DNA of 16,684 nucleotides from Pseudomonadota bacterium. Its GTDB lineage: Bacteria > Pseudomonadota > Gammaproteobacteria > Burkholderiales > Burkholderiaceae. Position 1 is the stretch's first letter. Every line of letters begins with the position of its first letter. The translations under genes were made by a program, and so were the position numbers. Positions 1 to 7,308 of the stretch are shown here, piece by piece. A model generated the notes under the pieces. It searched no databases. It saw only the letters and a program-made list of their open reading frames with translations, and had not been told where the DNA came from. The stretch covers positions 1 to 16,684 of the forward strand of contig JAEZQX010000021.1 of the NCBI GenBank assembly GCA_023441105.1. The letters run 5' to 3'.

Positions 1-61
1 CCACCGCGCCGGCCGCGAGCGCCCAGGCGATGCAGCCGACGGCGTATCGCAGCCGGGTCAC
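1..61 (-). CDS. Start of an exported protein, cut by the window edge
   Basis: A GTG codon at 61-59 overlaps the TGA stop of the upstream imelysin gene in a GTGA arrangement, typical of translationally coupled genes. The frame stays open to the left edge and reads MTRLRYAVGCIAWALAAGAV. This has a basic start followed by a hydrophobic run, as in a signal peptide or membrane anchor. Only 20 codons are visible, so the family cannot be told. Imelysin genes are often followed by di-heme thiol oxidoreductase (DUF1111), a second imelysin or DUF1513 genes, and one of these is a reasonable guess. The call rests on the overlap and the N-terminal composition alone. Confidence 0.5.
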   Translation of the reverse strand, partial: MTRLRYAVGCIAWALAAGAV

Positions 62-1251
62 GGTTGCTGCAGCGTCAGGCGGGTGATGCCGATGGCTGCT
101 GCCGACTCCACCAGGTGCTTCGACTGCTGCACCAGATTGTCGATCAGCTGGCGCACCCGCTTGCGGCCGGGCGCGTCGTCGTCGCCGATGATCTCCTGGT
201 CGAAGGGGGGCTGGAGCGCTTCGGCCGCCGCCACCGATGCCGCGATGGCGGCCCCGGTGCGACTGGCTAGCGCCGGATCTGCCGCGGCCACCAGCGCCTG
301 CAGTGACGGCCCTTCGAGGATCTTGCCGTCGCGCCGGCGGTAGCGGCCCTGCCAGACGTTGGCGATGCCGACTGCATTGACGACCACATCGCGATGGGTG
401 TTGTCCGAAAAGCAGGAATGCTCGTCTTCCTGGTCCTGCGTGTTGGCCGCCACCTCCAGCCGTTCTCCCGCCAGCTCGCCGCGCGACAGCGAGCCGACGC
501 CGACGATGATCTTGCGCACGGATTCCAGACCATCCTTCTCGAAGCCGGCGCGATAGTTCTGCCTAGCCGGTGCCCAGGCATCGACGAGCGACGCGAGGTC
601 GTCCACCAGCAGCGCGCTGACGATCTCGAGGTACTGCCGCCGGCGATCGGCGTTGTCGCGCTGGCCGTCGACGAAGTCGCCGTAGGGACGAGCCCCCGGC
701 CCGTCGTCCGCCAGATCCTGGCCCCACAGCAGGAACTCGATCGCATGCCAGCCGGTCGAGATGTTCTCCTCGCCACCGCGCTCGTTGGCCTCGACCAGCA
801 GCTCCCGGGTGATCGGGACACTGCGATCGTTGATGAGGCCGGCGCCGGGCAGGTCCTCGACGCCATCGATGTAGGCCTCATCCAGCGGCCAGGCATTGAG
901 CCGCCCTTCAGGGCCGTCCTCGGCGTCGATCGGCCCGCCATAGAAGCGGAAGGCTTCGGTCTGCCCGTACCACTCGCGCGCCTCGAGCCATGCCTTGCGC
1001 GCCTGCGCCAGCCCTGCTTCGGACGGCGCGGCGGTGAAGCGCGCGATGGCGGCCTGCATCTCGCGGGCCGCATCGAGCGTGTCCTGGTAGCCCGCCTGCA
1101 CGATGGCTGCATAGTGCGCCACCACCCCCGCCACGGCCTTTGCCCTCGTACCCGATGCCGCCGGCGCGGCCGCAGGCGACTGCGCCAGCGACAGGCCTGG
1201 CAGCCCTATCACCAGCGGCGCCAGCGTCTTCATGAACGAGCGTCTGTTCAA
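58..1251 (-). CDS. Imelysin-family (peptidase M75) periplasmic protein, probably iron-linked
   Basis: This 397-residue protein belongs to the imelysin/IrpA/EfeO-like M75 family, periplasmic proteins tied to iron uptake. The family signature GxHxxE is present as GWHAIE at residues 167-172, followed by FLLWGQD. A second conserved acidic/His stretch, DQEDEHSCFSDNTH, lies at 273-286. The N-terminus carries a twin-arginine motif (NRRSFMK, residues 2-8), a hydrophobic segment and an AQS cleavage-like site near residue 24, so export by Tat is likely. The start is TTG at 1251: a GGAG lies about 8 bases upstream and this start keeps the whole Tat motif, whereas the ATG at 1233 would delete RR. A Fur box lies 37-57 bases upstream of the start, which points to iron repression. 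Peptidase activity is doubtful for this family; metal binding or an accessory role in iron uptake is more likely. Family certain; precise role not. Confidence 0.9.
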   Translation of the reverse strand: MNRRSFMKTLAPLVIGLPGLSLAQSPAAAPAASGTRAKAVAGVVAHYAAIVQAGYQDTLDAAREMQAAIARFTAAPSEAGLAQARKAWLEAREWYGQTEAFRFYGGPIDAEDGPEGRLNAWPLDEAYIDGVEDLPGAGLINDRSVPITRELLVEANERGGEENISTGWHAIEFLLWGQDLADDGPGARPYGDFVDGQRDNADRRRQYLEIVSALLVDDLASLVDAWAPARQNYRAGFEKDGLESVRKIIVGVGSLSRGELAGERLEVAANTQDQEDEHSCFSDNTHRDVVVNAVGIANVWQGRYRRRDGKILEGPSLQALVAAADPALASRTGAAIAASVAAAEALQPPFDQEIIGDDDAPGRKRVRQLIDNLVQQSKHLVESAAAIGITRLTLQQP

Positions 1252-1287
1252 CTGCGATCTCCACGGCGCCAGCGCCAGTCAGTCAAG

Positions 1288-1308
1288 CAATGAGAATTAT
1301 TCGCATTG
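1288..1308 (-). promoter_or_regulatory. Fur box upstream of the imelysin gene
   Basis: The core AATGAGAATTATTCGCATT (1289-1307) is an inverted repeat around a central T, with only one unpaired position per arm. One further C/G pair at 1288/1308 extends it. It matches the Fur consensus (7-1-7 form TGATAATnATTATCA) at about 12 of 15 positions. It ends 37 bases before the TTG start, and AT-rich hexamers that could serve as a -10 element (TACAAT, AATAAT on the minus strand) overlap or adjoin it. That is where a repressing Fur site should sit. Confidence 0.8.
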
Positions 1309-1342
1309 TACTGCCGCAAACGTTGCTTGTTCGCCGGGCGGG

Positions 1343-1370
1343 GCTATGGCTGGCGATCGCAAGCCGTAGC
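1343..1370. repeat. 28-bp imperfect palindrome; possible terminator or protein-binding site
   Basis: Arms GCTATGGCT (1343-1351) and AGCCGTAGC (1362-1370) pair with one mismatch and flank a perfect GCGATCGC octamer (1353-1360). In all, 24 of 28 positions are symmetric. It lies 24 bases past the stop of the enzyme I gene and 35 bases before the Fur box, so it could end the dhaL-enzyme I transcript. No T-run follows on either strand, which weakens the intrinsic-terminator reading. A dimeric regulator could bind it instead. Confidence 0.45.
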
Positions 1371-1393
1371 GGCGGGGCGAGAACCCGACGAGG

Positions 1394-3106
1394 TCAGCCG
1401 GCTGCCGTCGGCGCCGCGACCCGGGTTCCGGCCACGGCAAGCTTGACCCGCGGCAGCTGGGCGGGCGCTACCGACAAGGTGCGCAGGCCGGTGCCGAGCA
1501 AGGCGGCGATCTCGTCCGGATCGCTGGCGGCGTCGCCGCACAGGCTGGTCTCGATCCCGCGACGGTTGCCTGCGGCAACCACCCCGGCGATCAGGCGCAG
1601 CATGGCCGGCTGGGTCGGGCTGGCCAGGTCGGCCAGCGCGCCGACATCGCGGCCGACGGCCGAAACGTATTGCGCAAGGTCGTTGGAGCCGATCGAGAAG
1701 AAGCCGGCATCGAAGGTCTCGGCCATCAGCGCGGCTGCCGGAACCTCGACCATCATGCCGACCAGGGGCATGGCCGCCGGCACGCCCGCCCGCGCCAGCG
1801 CGGCATGCTCCTCAGCGAGCATCCGCCGGACCTGCGCCAGCTCGCGCGGCATGGTCACCATCGGCACCATCACGCGGATGTCGCCGTGGCAGGCAGCCCG
1901 CGCCAGCGCCCGCAACTGCACCCGGAACACCTCCTCCCTGGCAAGCGACAGGCGCAGCCCGCGCACGCCCAGGAATGGATTGAGCTCGTTCTCGATCGTC
2001 AGGCCGGCGATCGGCTTGTCGCCGCCGGCGTCGAGCGTCCGGATGGTGACGATGCGTCCGCCCGCCCAGTCGACCATGCGCCGGTAGGCGAGGAACTGGG
2101 TCTCCTCGTCGGGCAGCCCGTCCCCGTCCTGGAAGAGGAACTCGGTGCGGGCGAGGCCGATGCCGTCGCAGGAGGCGGCATCGACCTCGTCGAGTTCGGC
2201 AAGATCGGAGACGTTGATGCAGATGCGTATCGGCAGGCCATCGGCGGTGCGGGCGGACTTGAGCCGCAGGCACTCGGCCGCCGCATCGATCGCCGCTTCG
2301 CGACGCAGGTTGTCGGCATGTTCGGCAAGCGCCGCCTCGCCCGGGCCGAGCACCACCTCGCCCCGGTTGCCATCGACCGTCGCTTCCAGGCCCTGCCACT
2401 CGCGCACCGGCAGCCTGCTCCCGTCGAGGCCGACGACCATCGGCAAGCCCCGCGCGCGCGCCAGCATCGCCACATGGCTGGTCGGGCTGCCCTGCAGCAG
2501 CAGCAAGGCGCCCAGGCGACGCGGTTCGATCGCCAGGAACCGCGACGGCGCCAGGTCGCCGGCAACCAGCAACGCGCCCTGCGGGATCTCGGCCAGCCAG
2601 TCGCCGGTATCGGAGGAGCCGCGCTGCAGGCAGTCGAGCACGCGGTCCTTGACGTCGCCGAGGTCGCTCGCGCGGGCGCGGAAGTATTCGTCCTCGGCCG
2701 TCTGGTACCAGCGGATCTGGTCGTTCAGCGCCGACCGCCAGGCTTCGACCGCCGGCCGGCCTGCGGCAATCGCCTGCAGTGCCGGCGCCACCAGCGCCTC
2801 GTCCTGCAACAACGCGAGCTGGAAGCCGAGGATGCCGACCGCGTCATCGTTGCGGGTGCCGGCGGCGCCGAGGGTGGCGATCAGGGCGCGCATTTCATCG
2901 GCGGCGACCGCCAGCGCCTTGGCCAGCATCGCCGCCTCCACCGCCGGATCGCGCACGGGCGGCTCCGCTGCGGCGACCGCTGCCGGATCCCCCTCCGGGT
3001 CCGGATAGACGTGGGCGCCCGCCCCCGTCAGCACGTCGAGCAGGTGGATCCGTCCGACAGCGTATCCCGGCGACGCCGGCCGGCCCTTGATCCGGTTGTC
3101 CTTCAT
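1394..3106 (-). CDS. PTS enzyme I (phosphoenolpyruvate-protein phosphotransferase)
   Basis: This 570-residue cytoplasmic protein has the length and motifs of PTS enzyme I, which takes phosphate from PEP and passes it to HPr. The phosphohistidine motif GSPTSHVAMLARARGLP (206-222) places the active His at 211. The PEP-binding barrel shows DGIGLARTEFLF (314-325), IRTLDAGGDKP (355-365), NPFLGVRGLRLS (376-387), VGMMVEVP (449-456), GFFSIGSNDLAQY (468-480) and the C-terminal active Cys in SLCGDAASD (521-529). The ATG at 3106 opens with MKDNRIKGRPASPGYAVG, the normal family start. The frame runs further upstream, but only antisense-like, arginine-rich sequence under dhaL. No IIA or HPr domain is attached, unlike the multidomain DhaM proteins. 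It follows dhaL by 68 bases, so it probably serves a dihydroxyacetone-kinase-type PTS. It might instead be the general or a nitrogen-type enzyme I, but the N-terminal GAF domain of PtsP is absent. Confidence 0.9.
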   Translation of the reverse strand: MKDNRIKGRPASPGYAVGRIHLLDVLTGAGAHVYPDPEGDPAAVAAAEPPVRDPAVEAAMLAKALAVAADEMRALIATLGAAGTRNDDAVGILGFQLALLQDEALVAPALQAIAAGRPAVEAWRSALNDQIRWYQTAEDEYFRARASDLGDVKDRVLDCLQRGSSDTGDWLAEIPQGALLVAGDLAPSRFLAIEPRRLGALLLLQGSPTSHVAMLARARGLPMVVGLDGSRLPVREWQGLEATVDGNRGEVVLGPGEAALAEHADNLRREAAIDAAAECLRLKSARTADGLPIRICINVSDLAELDEVDAASCDGIGLARTEFLFQDGDGLPDEETQFLAYRRMVDWAGGRIVTIRTLDAGGDKPIAGLTIENELNPFLGVRGLRLSLAREEVFRVQLRALARAACHGDIRVMVPMVTMPRELAQVRRMLAEEHAALARAGVPAAMPLVGMMVEVPAAALMAETFDAGFFSIGSNDLAQYVSAVGRDVGALADLASPTQPAMLRLIAGVVAAGNRRGIETSLCGDAASDPDEIAALLGTGLRTLSVAPAQLPRVKLAVAGTRVAAPTAAG

Positions 3107-3174
3107 CTCGAAGGCACTTCCGCGATCAGCGAAGCTTGCTGCTGGACATGGACGCAAGTCCCCCGCCGCGCCAC

Positions 3175-3798
3175 TCAAGCGTCGCGAAGCACGCTGCAGG
3201 CGGCAGCGATCATGAGCTGTGCCGACCGCGCGCCCGGATCGACATGGCCGACGGAGCGATCGCCAAGGAAAGCTGCGCGGCCACGGGTGGCCTTCAGGGC
3301 TGCGGTTGCCTCGGCCGCCTCGGCGGCCAGCGCGTCGATGCGCCCCGGCAGGTCCGGACCGCCTTCCGCGAGCAGGCGCTGCACCGGAACGAGCACGTCG
3401 AGCATCGTCTTGCAACCCGGTTCGGAGCGACCCAGGCGCTGCATGGCCATGATGGCGCCTGCCAGCGCCGCCGCCAACCGAGCGGGATCCCGCGCCGGCG
3501 CCGGCCCCGGATCCTGCCCCAGCCCCTTGCCCAGGGCGATGAACAGGGTGCCGTACAGGGGACCCGACGCACCGCCCACCTTCATCTGCAGGATGTTGCC
3601 GACGCCGCGCAAGGCATCGGGCAGCGGACGCTGCGCAAGCTGCTCGGCCTGCGCGAGCACCGCCTCGCAACCGAGCTTCATGTTCACGCCGTGGTCACCG
3701 TCTCCCGTCTCGCGATCGAGCGCGGTCAGGTCGTCTGCCGCCGCAATCACCCTCGATGCGATGGCTTCGATCAGACGACGGGTGAGCGCTTCGGTCAT
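3175..3798 (-). CDS. dhaL: DhaL, ADP-binding subunit of PTS-dependent dihydroxyacetone kinase
   Basis: This 207-residue protein matches DhaL throughout. LDRETGDGDHGVNM carries the aspartates that hold the two Mg ions at the ADP site. VGGASGPLYGTLF, EPGCKTMLDVLVPV, TRGRAAFLGDRSVGH and VDPGARSAQLM are the other family blocks. In the PTS-type kinase DhaL keeps ADP bound, is re-phosphorylated by DhaM and passes the phosphate to dihydroxyacetone held on DhaK. The ATG at 3798 is fixed by an in-frame TAG a few codons upstream; the ribosome site is weak. Enzyme I follows 68 bases downstream. No dhaK lies on either side, although it usually precedes dhaL. The partner must be elsewhere, or the pair handles another substrate of the DhaK-like kinases. 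Confidence 0.92.
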   Translation of the reverse strand: MTEALTRRLIEAIASRVIAAADDLTALDRETGDGDHGVNMKLGCEAVLAQAEQLAQRPLPDALRGVGNILQMKVGGASGPLYGTLFIALGKGLGQDPGPAPARDPARLAAALAGAIMAMQRLGRSEPGCKTMLDVLVPVQRLLAEGGPDLPGRIDALAAEAAEATAALKATRGRAAFLGDRSVGHVDPGARSAQLMIAAACSVLRDA

Positions 3799-3860
3799 GG
3801 CCTGGAACGACTACGCGCCCCTCCTCCTGTACGCCTCGTTCAGCTTCAGGCGCTGCGGAA

Positions 3861-3889
3861 ATTCTAGGGGTCCGTCGCGACTTCTCCAA
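3861..3889 (-). promoter_or_regulatory. Possible sigma-70 promoter for dhaL
   Basis: On the minus strand TTGGAG (3889-3884) and TAGAAT (3866-3861) are separated by 17 bases, and the -10 matches consensus at five of six positions. The start of transcription would fall near 3854, giving a leader of about 55 bases before dhaL. The -35 match is only moderate. Confidence 0.3.
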
Positions 3890-3949
3890 ATGAACGGGCG
3901 CAGTGCTTGCCACCTGTCAACCTGTCCGAACCCGAATCTGGAGCATGCG

Positions 3950-4144
3950 ATGACCTCACCGCCCACTGCAACGCCGCAGCCGCTGCGCGCCCATTCGCCC
4001 GATCCCGATCCTGCCCCCGATCCGATCGGCGATCCGCCGCCGATGCCGGTGGGCGATCCGCCACTGCCGATTTCGCCCGACCCGCAGCCCGATCCTGTGC
4101 CCGGGCCCGACCAGATTCCGCCACCCCCGCCAATGCCAGGTTGA
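3950..4144 (+). CDS. Proline/aspartate-rich 64-residue protein of unknown function
   Basis: The ATG at 3950 has a GGAG six bases upstream (3940-3943), and the frame closes with TGA at 4142-4144. The product has 28 prolines and 8 aspartates in 64 residues, almost no basic residues, and no signal peptide or hydrophobic segment. Its middle is built from short repeating units of the kind GDPP-x-P and PDP (for example IGDPPPMPVGDPPLP), so it must be an extended, disordered chain. Ribosome site, start and stop all agree, and the composition is unlike a random GC-rich frame, which would be rich in Arg and Ala. Similar short DPP-rich proteins are annotated as hypothetical in many Proteobacteria. The gene is divergent from dhaL. 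I do not know its function. Confidence 0.65.
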   Translation: MTSPPTATPQPLRAHSPDPDPAPDPIGDPPPMPVGDPPLPISPDPQPDPVPGPDQIPPPPPMPG

Positions 4145-4243
4145 CCGCCGGGCGGCGACGCCGTCGCGGGACCGGGTCGCCCGACGGAATGGCGCGGGTC
4201 GTTCCGAGGAGCGGCCCGACGCGTTTGCTCTGGCAGGAAAAAC

Positions 4244-5158
4244 GTGCGAGTCTGCACGCCTGCCATGCACCACCAGCCCGTTCCGCGTCGCGCCCTCGTC
4301 CTGCTCGTCATCCTCACCCTGGTCTGGGGTACCAACTGGCCGTTGTTCCCGCTCGCGGTCCGGGAAATATCGGTGTGGACCTTCCGAGCGATCTCGCTGG
4401 TGATCGCCGGCGTCGTCCTGCTGCTGATCGCCCGGGCGCGCGGCCAATCCCTGGCCATCGGCCGCGAGCATTGGACAACGATCGTGCTCGCGACGATCGC
4501 GTATCTCGTGGTCTGGAACATCGCCAGCACCTATTCGGCGATCCTCATTCCCTCCGGCCAATCCGCGGTCCTCGGCTTCACCATGCCGCTGTGGGCCGGC
4601 TTGTTGTCGTGGCTGGTGCTCGGCCAGCGGCCCACCCCCAGGCTGTTCCTCGCCATCGCGCTCGGGACCATCGGGGTGACGTTGCTGATGATCCCCAACT
4701 TCGGCGCCTATGCCGACGCACCCCTGGGCCTTTCGCTCGGCCTGCTCGCCGGCGTCGGCTGGGCGATCGGCACGCTGATCCTGAAGCGGCGCGTCATCGA
4801 CGTGCCGACCACCGTGCTGACCGGATGGCAGATGATCCTCACGGCAATTCCCATCACCGTCGGCGCCCTGCTTCTCGGCGACCACGAATGGTTCGTGCCC
4901 AGCTGGCAATCGATCGCGGTGATCGCGTGGATCGCGCTGGTGCCGATGTGCATCGGCAACGTCTGCTGGTTCGCGATCGTCGGCCTGCTGCCCGCCAACG
5001 TCGCCGGCCTGTCATCGATCATGGTGCCGGTCGTCGCGATGATCAGCGGCGCAATCGTGCACGGCGAGCCGCTGGGGGCGCTGCAGTTGCTGGCGATGGG
5101 CTGCAGCGTGGGGGCGTTGTCGCTGGCGCTGCTGAGGCCGCAGGCCGCGCGGTCGTAA
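4244..5158 (+). CDS. DMT-superfamily permease, EamA family
   Basis: This 304-residue, very hydrophobic protein has about ten membrane helices in two EamA repeats, the layout of drug/metabolite transporter permeases of the inner membrane. The first helix carries LTLVWGTNWPLF, the usual EamA opening (W-G-x-N). The second repeat begins near GLLAGVGWAIGTLILKRR and ends with SIMVPVVAMISGAIVHGEPLG, the conserved helix 9-10 region of the family. The GTG start at 4244 is preferred because AGGA lies five bases upstream. The ATG at 4265 lacks a ribosome site but would also give a normal protein. Substrates in this family range from amino acids to metabolites and cannot be predicted here. The gene stands alone and converges on the catabolic operon; its stop is 32 bases from the stop of the SDR gene. 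Confidence 0.9.
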   Translation: MRVCTPAMHHQPVPRRALVLLVILTLVWGTNWPLFPLAVREISVWTFRAISLVIAGVVLLLIARARGQSLAIGREHWTTIVLATIAYLVVWNIASTYSAILIPSGQSAVLGFTMPLWAGLLSWLVLGQRPTPRLFLAIALGTIGVTLLMIPNFGAYADAPLGLSLGLLAGVGWAIGTLILKRRVIDVPTTVLTGWQMILTAIPITVGALLLGDHEWFVPSWQSIAVIAWIALVPMCIGNVCWFAIVGLLPANVAGLSSIMVPVVAMISGAIVHGEPLGALQLLAMGCSVGALSLALLRPQAARS

Positions 5159-5183
5159 ATGCGCGGGGCCTCAGTCCTGGCTT

Positions 5184-5205
5184 TGGACGGCTAGGCCGCC
5201 GTCCA
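5184..5205. terminator. GC-rich hairpin between convergent genes
   Basis: TGGACGGC (5184-5191) and GCCGTCCA (5198-5205) form a perfect 8-bp stem with a 6-base loop, just beyond the permease stop and across the last codons of the SDR gene. The position suits a bidirectional terminator. No T-run follows on either side, so it may only help Rho-dependent termination or protect a 3' end. Confidence 0.35.
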
Positions 5206-5949
5206 GCCCCCATCGACCATCAGCGCCGAGCCGGTCACCATCTGCGAGGCATCGCCGGCGAGGAACACGATGGCGCCCATCACGTCCTCCAGCTGTCCAA
5301 GCCGGCCCAACGCGATGCGGGACGTGACGAAGTCCCGAAACCCGCGATCGGCGAACATCGGCTTGGTCATCGCAGTCTCGATGAACGTCGGGCAAAGCGT
5401 GTTCACGCGGATGCCGGACGGTCCCAGCTCCCAGGCCAGCGCCTTGGTGAAGCCCTCGAGCGCATGCTTGGTCGCGCAATACACAGTCCGCCGCGGACCG
5501 CCTACATGTCCCATTTGCGACGATATGTGGATCAGACTGCCGTGGAGCTTCGCCCGCTGCAGCCCTCCGGCGACGGCACGACTGACATAGAACGCGCCCT
5601 TCACGTTCAGGTCCAACACCGCATCGACGTCCTCGTCAAGCGTTTCGCCGAGCAATGCTGGCCGATTGGTGCCGGCGCTGTTCACCAGCACACGGAAGGG
5701 CCCGTGCAACGCCACGTAGCGGCTGACCGCAGCCGCGTCGGTCACATCGAGGCTCGATGTCTCGGGCCGCGTGCCACTCGACTGCGCGACAGCATCGGCC
5801 GCGGCTTCCAGTCCATGCGCATCGCGCGCGGCGAGCACGACTTCGGCCCCCGCCTGCGCCAACGCATGCGCCGCAGCGAGACCGATACCCCGGCTGCCGC
5901 CGGTCACCAGCGCGCGACGTCCGTCCAGGCGGAAGCTCGGCGTCTTCAC
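5191..5949 (-). CDS. Short-chain dehydrogenase/reductase (classical SDR)
   Basis: This 252-residue protein is a classical SDR: TGGSRGIG cofactor loop at 16-23, NSAG at 90-93, and an active-site tetrad of Asn115, Ser143/144, Tyr157 and Lys161 (YCATK). The C-terminal GSALMVDGGW is typical of the gluconate 5-dehydrogenase/3-oxoacyl reductase-like group. It should interconvert a secondary alcohol and a ketone with NAD(P). The GTG at 5949 is the best start: it gives the usual family N-terminus (FRLDGRRALVTGG) and lies 10 bases after the hisD-like stop. The ribosome site is weak, which suggests coupling. It is the last gene of the catabolic operon. Paired with an HpsN-like enzyme it recalls HpsO/HpsP, which interconvert dihydroxypropanesulfonate enantiomers, but the substrate here is unknown. 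Confidence 0.9.
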   Translation of the reverse strand: MKTPSFRLDGRRALVTGGSRGIGLAAAHALAQAGAEVVLAARDAHGLEAAADAVAQSSGTRPETSSLDVTDAAAVSRYVALHGPFRVLVNSAGTNRPALLGETLDEDVDAVLDLNVKGAFYVSRAVAGGLQRAKLHGSLIHISSQMGHVGGPRRTVYCATKHALEGFTKALAWELGPSGIRVNTLCPTFIETAMTKPMFADRGFRDFVTSRIALGRLGQLEDVMGAIVFLAGDASQMVTGSALMVDGGWTAA

Positions 5950-5959
5950 CGGACCGTGC

Positions 5960-7282
5960 TCAGGACAGCGATTCGACGGGTTCGTACCACCGCACGTCGC
6001 CGCGCGAACCGTAACGGCGCACACGTAGATTGGCCTGTTCGCCGTGTCCTGCGAAATGTTCCATGTGACAGAGCCGCGAGCAGTACTCCCCGATCAGGGC
6101 GGATGCGCTGTCGCTCGTGACGCGCTGGTATGTACAGGTCTTGAGGAACTTGCCGACCCAGAGACCGCCGGTGTAGCGAGCGCCGCGGCGCGTCGGCAGC
6201 GTGTGGTTGGTGCCGATCACCTTGTCGCCATAGCTTACGTTCGTACGAGGTCCCAGGAACAACGCGCCGTAGTTGGTCAGGCGCTTCAGGAACACGTCCG
6301 GGTCCGCAGTAAGCACCTGCACGTGTTCGAAAGCGAGGTCGTCAGCCACCTGGACCATCTCGTCGACCGAGTCGCAGACGATCACCTGCCCATAATCCGC
6401 CCAGGACTTGCGGGCGATCTCGGCCGTCGGCAGGCGCAGCAGCTGCCGCTCGATTTCGGCGACCGTGCTCCTTGCCAGGCTCTCGTCCGTCGTGAGAAGG
6501 ACTGCAGGCGACGTCGGCCCGTGCTCCGCCTGCCCCAGCAGGTCTACCGCGCACATCTCGGCGTCCGCCGTACTGTCGGCGATGATCAGCGTTTCGGTCG
6601 GCCCGGCGAACAGATCGATGCCGACGCGCCCGAACAACTGGCGCTTGGCCTCGGCCACGAACATGTTGCCGGGTCCAACCAGCATGTCGACCGGACGGAT
6701 CGATTCCGTCCCCAGCGCCATAGCGCCGACCGCCTGCATGCCGCCGAGCACGAGGATCTCGTCAGCCCCCGCCAGGTCCATCGCTGTCACAATGGCCGGG
6801 TGGGGCGAGCCTTCGAAGGGCGGCGCGGTAGCGACGATGCGCTTGACACCCGCAACCTTTGCGGTCAGCACGCTCATGTGCGCCGAGGCGATCATGGGAT
6901 ACTTGCCGCCGGGCACGTAGCAGCCTACGGAATTCACCGGGATGTGCTTGTGCCCGAGCACCACGCCTGGCATGGTCTCGATCTCGACTTCGCGCATCGA
7001 ATCGAGCTGGGCATGCGCGAAGCGCCGGATCTGCGCCTGTGCGAAAGCGATGTCCTCGAGCTCGCGCGGCGACATCTTCTTCGCGGCCGCCTCGATCTCC
7101 GCCCGCGTGAGCCGGAACGACTGCGGCGCCCACTTGTCGAACTTCTGCGAGAGCTCGCGCACGGCGTCGTCTCCGCGCGCGGTGATGTCCTTCAGCGTCT
7201 TCTCGACGATCGAACGGACTTCGCCGTCCTGCTCGGCGATCTCGGCGTCGCTCGCGCCCTGTTTCAGGTATTGGATGGTCAT
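5960..7282 (-). CDS. Histidinol-dehydrogenase-like alcohol dehydrogenase (HpsN type)
   Basis: This 440-residue protein belongs to the HisD superfamily of zinc, NAD-linked dehydrogenases that can take a primary alcohol through the aldehyde to the acid. The zinc ligands are in place: Gln251 and His254 (GQAEHG), Asp353 (SYGDK) and His413 (AGHGEQA). The catalytic pair Glu319-His320 (FEH) is also present. Several blocks, [49 protein letters not shown] and [12 protein letters not shown], look closer to sulfopropanediol 3-dehydrogenase HpsN than to histidine-pathway HisD. The context is catabolic with no other his gene, so a histidine role is unlikely. ATG at 7282 has GAGGA about seven bases upstream; the frame above it is not coding. 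It lies 26 bases after the crotonase stop and 10 before the SDR start. Substrate unproven: a sulfonated or other hydroxy compound. Confidence 0.9.
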   Translation of the reverse strand: MTIQYLKQGASDAEIAEQDGEVRSIVEKTLKDITARGDDAVRELSQKFDKWAPQSFRLTRAEIEAAAKKMSPRELEDIAFAQAQIRRFAHAQLDSMREVEIETMPGVVLGHKHIPVNSVGCYVPGGKYPMIASAHMSVLTAKVAGVKRIVATAPPFEGSPHPAIVTAMDLAGADEILVLGGMQAVGAMALGTESIRPVDMLVGPGNMFVAEAKRQLFGRVGIDLFAGPTETLIIADSTADAEMCAVDLLGQAEHGPTSPAVLLTTDESLARSTVAEIERQLLRLPTAEIARKSWADYGQVIVCDSVDEMVQVADDLAFEHVQVLTADPDVFLKRLTNYGALFLGPRTNVSYGDKVIGTNHTLPTRRGARYTGGLWVGKFLKTCTYQRVTSDSASALIGEYCSRLCHMEHFAGHGEQANLRVRRYGSRGDVRWYEPVESLS

Positions 7283-7308
7283 CTCGGTTCCTCGGCAATG
7301 GGAGGGAG

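Noticed and set aside
3107..3670. N-terminal extension of enzyme I (possible attached HPr or IIA domain)
   Set aside because: The extended sequence is Arg/Ala/Gly-rich and lies out of frame over dhaL, with no HPr or IIA motif.
3915..3920. Perfect TTGACA on the minus strand upstream of dhaL
   Set aside because: No acceptable -10 lies 16-19 bases downstream, so it is not called as a promoter element.
1670..4144. 824-codon open frame on the plus strand
   Set aside because: It runs antisense to enzyme I and dhaL, has no family motifs and is rich in Arg, Ala and Gln as expected of the complement of GC-rich genes. Only its last 64 codons, which have their own ATG and ribosome site, are accepted.
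5960..7282. True histidinol dehydrogenase of histidine biosynthesis
   Set aside because: No other his gene is nearby, the operon is catabolic with an IclR regulator, and several sequence blocks are closer to HpsN. The superfamily is certain but the biosynthetic role is not supported.
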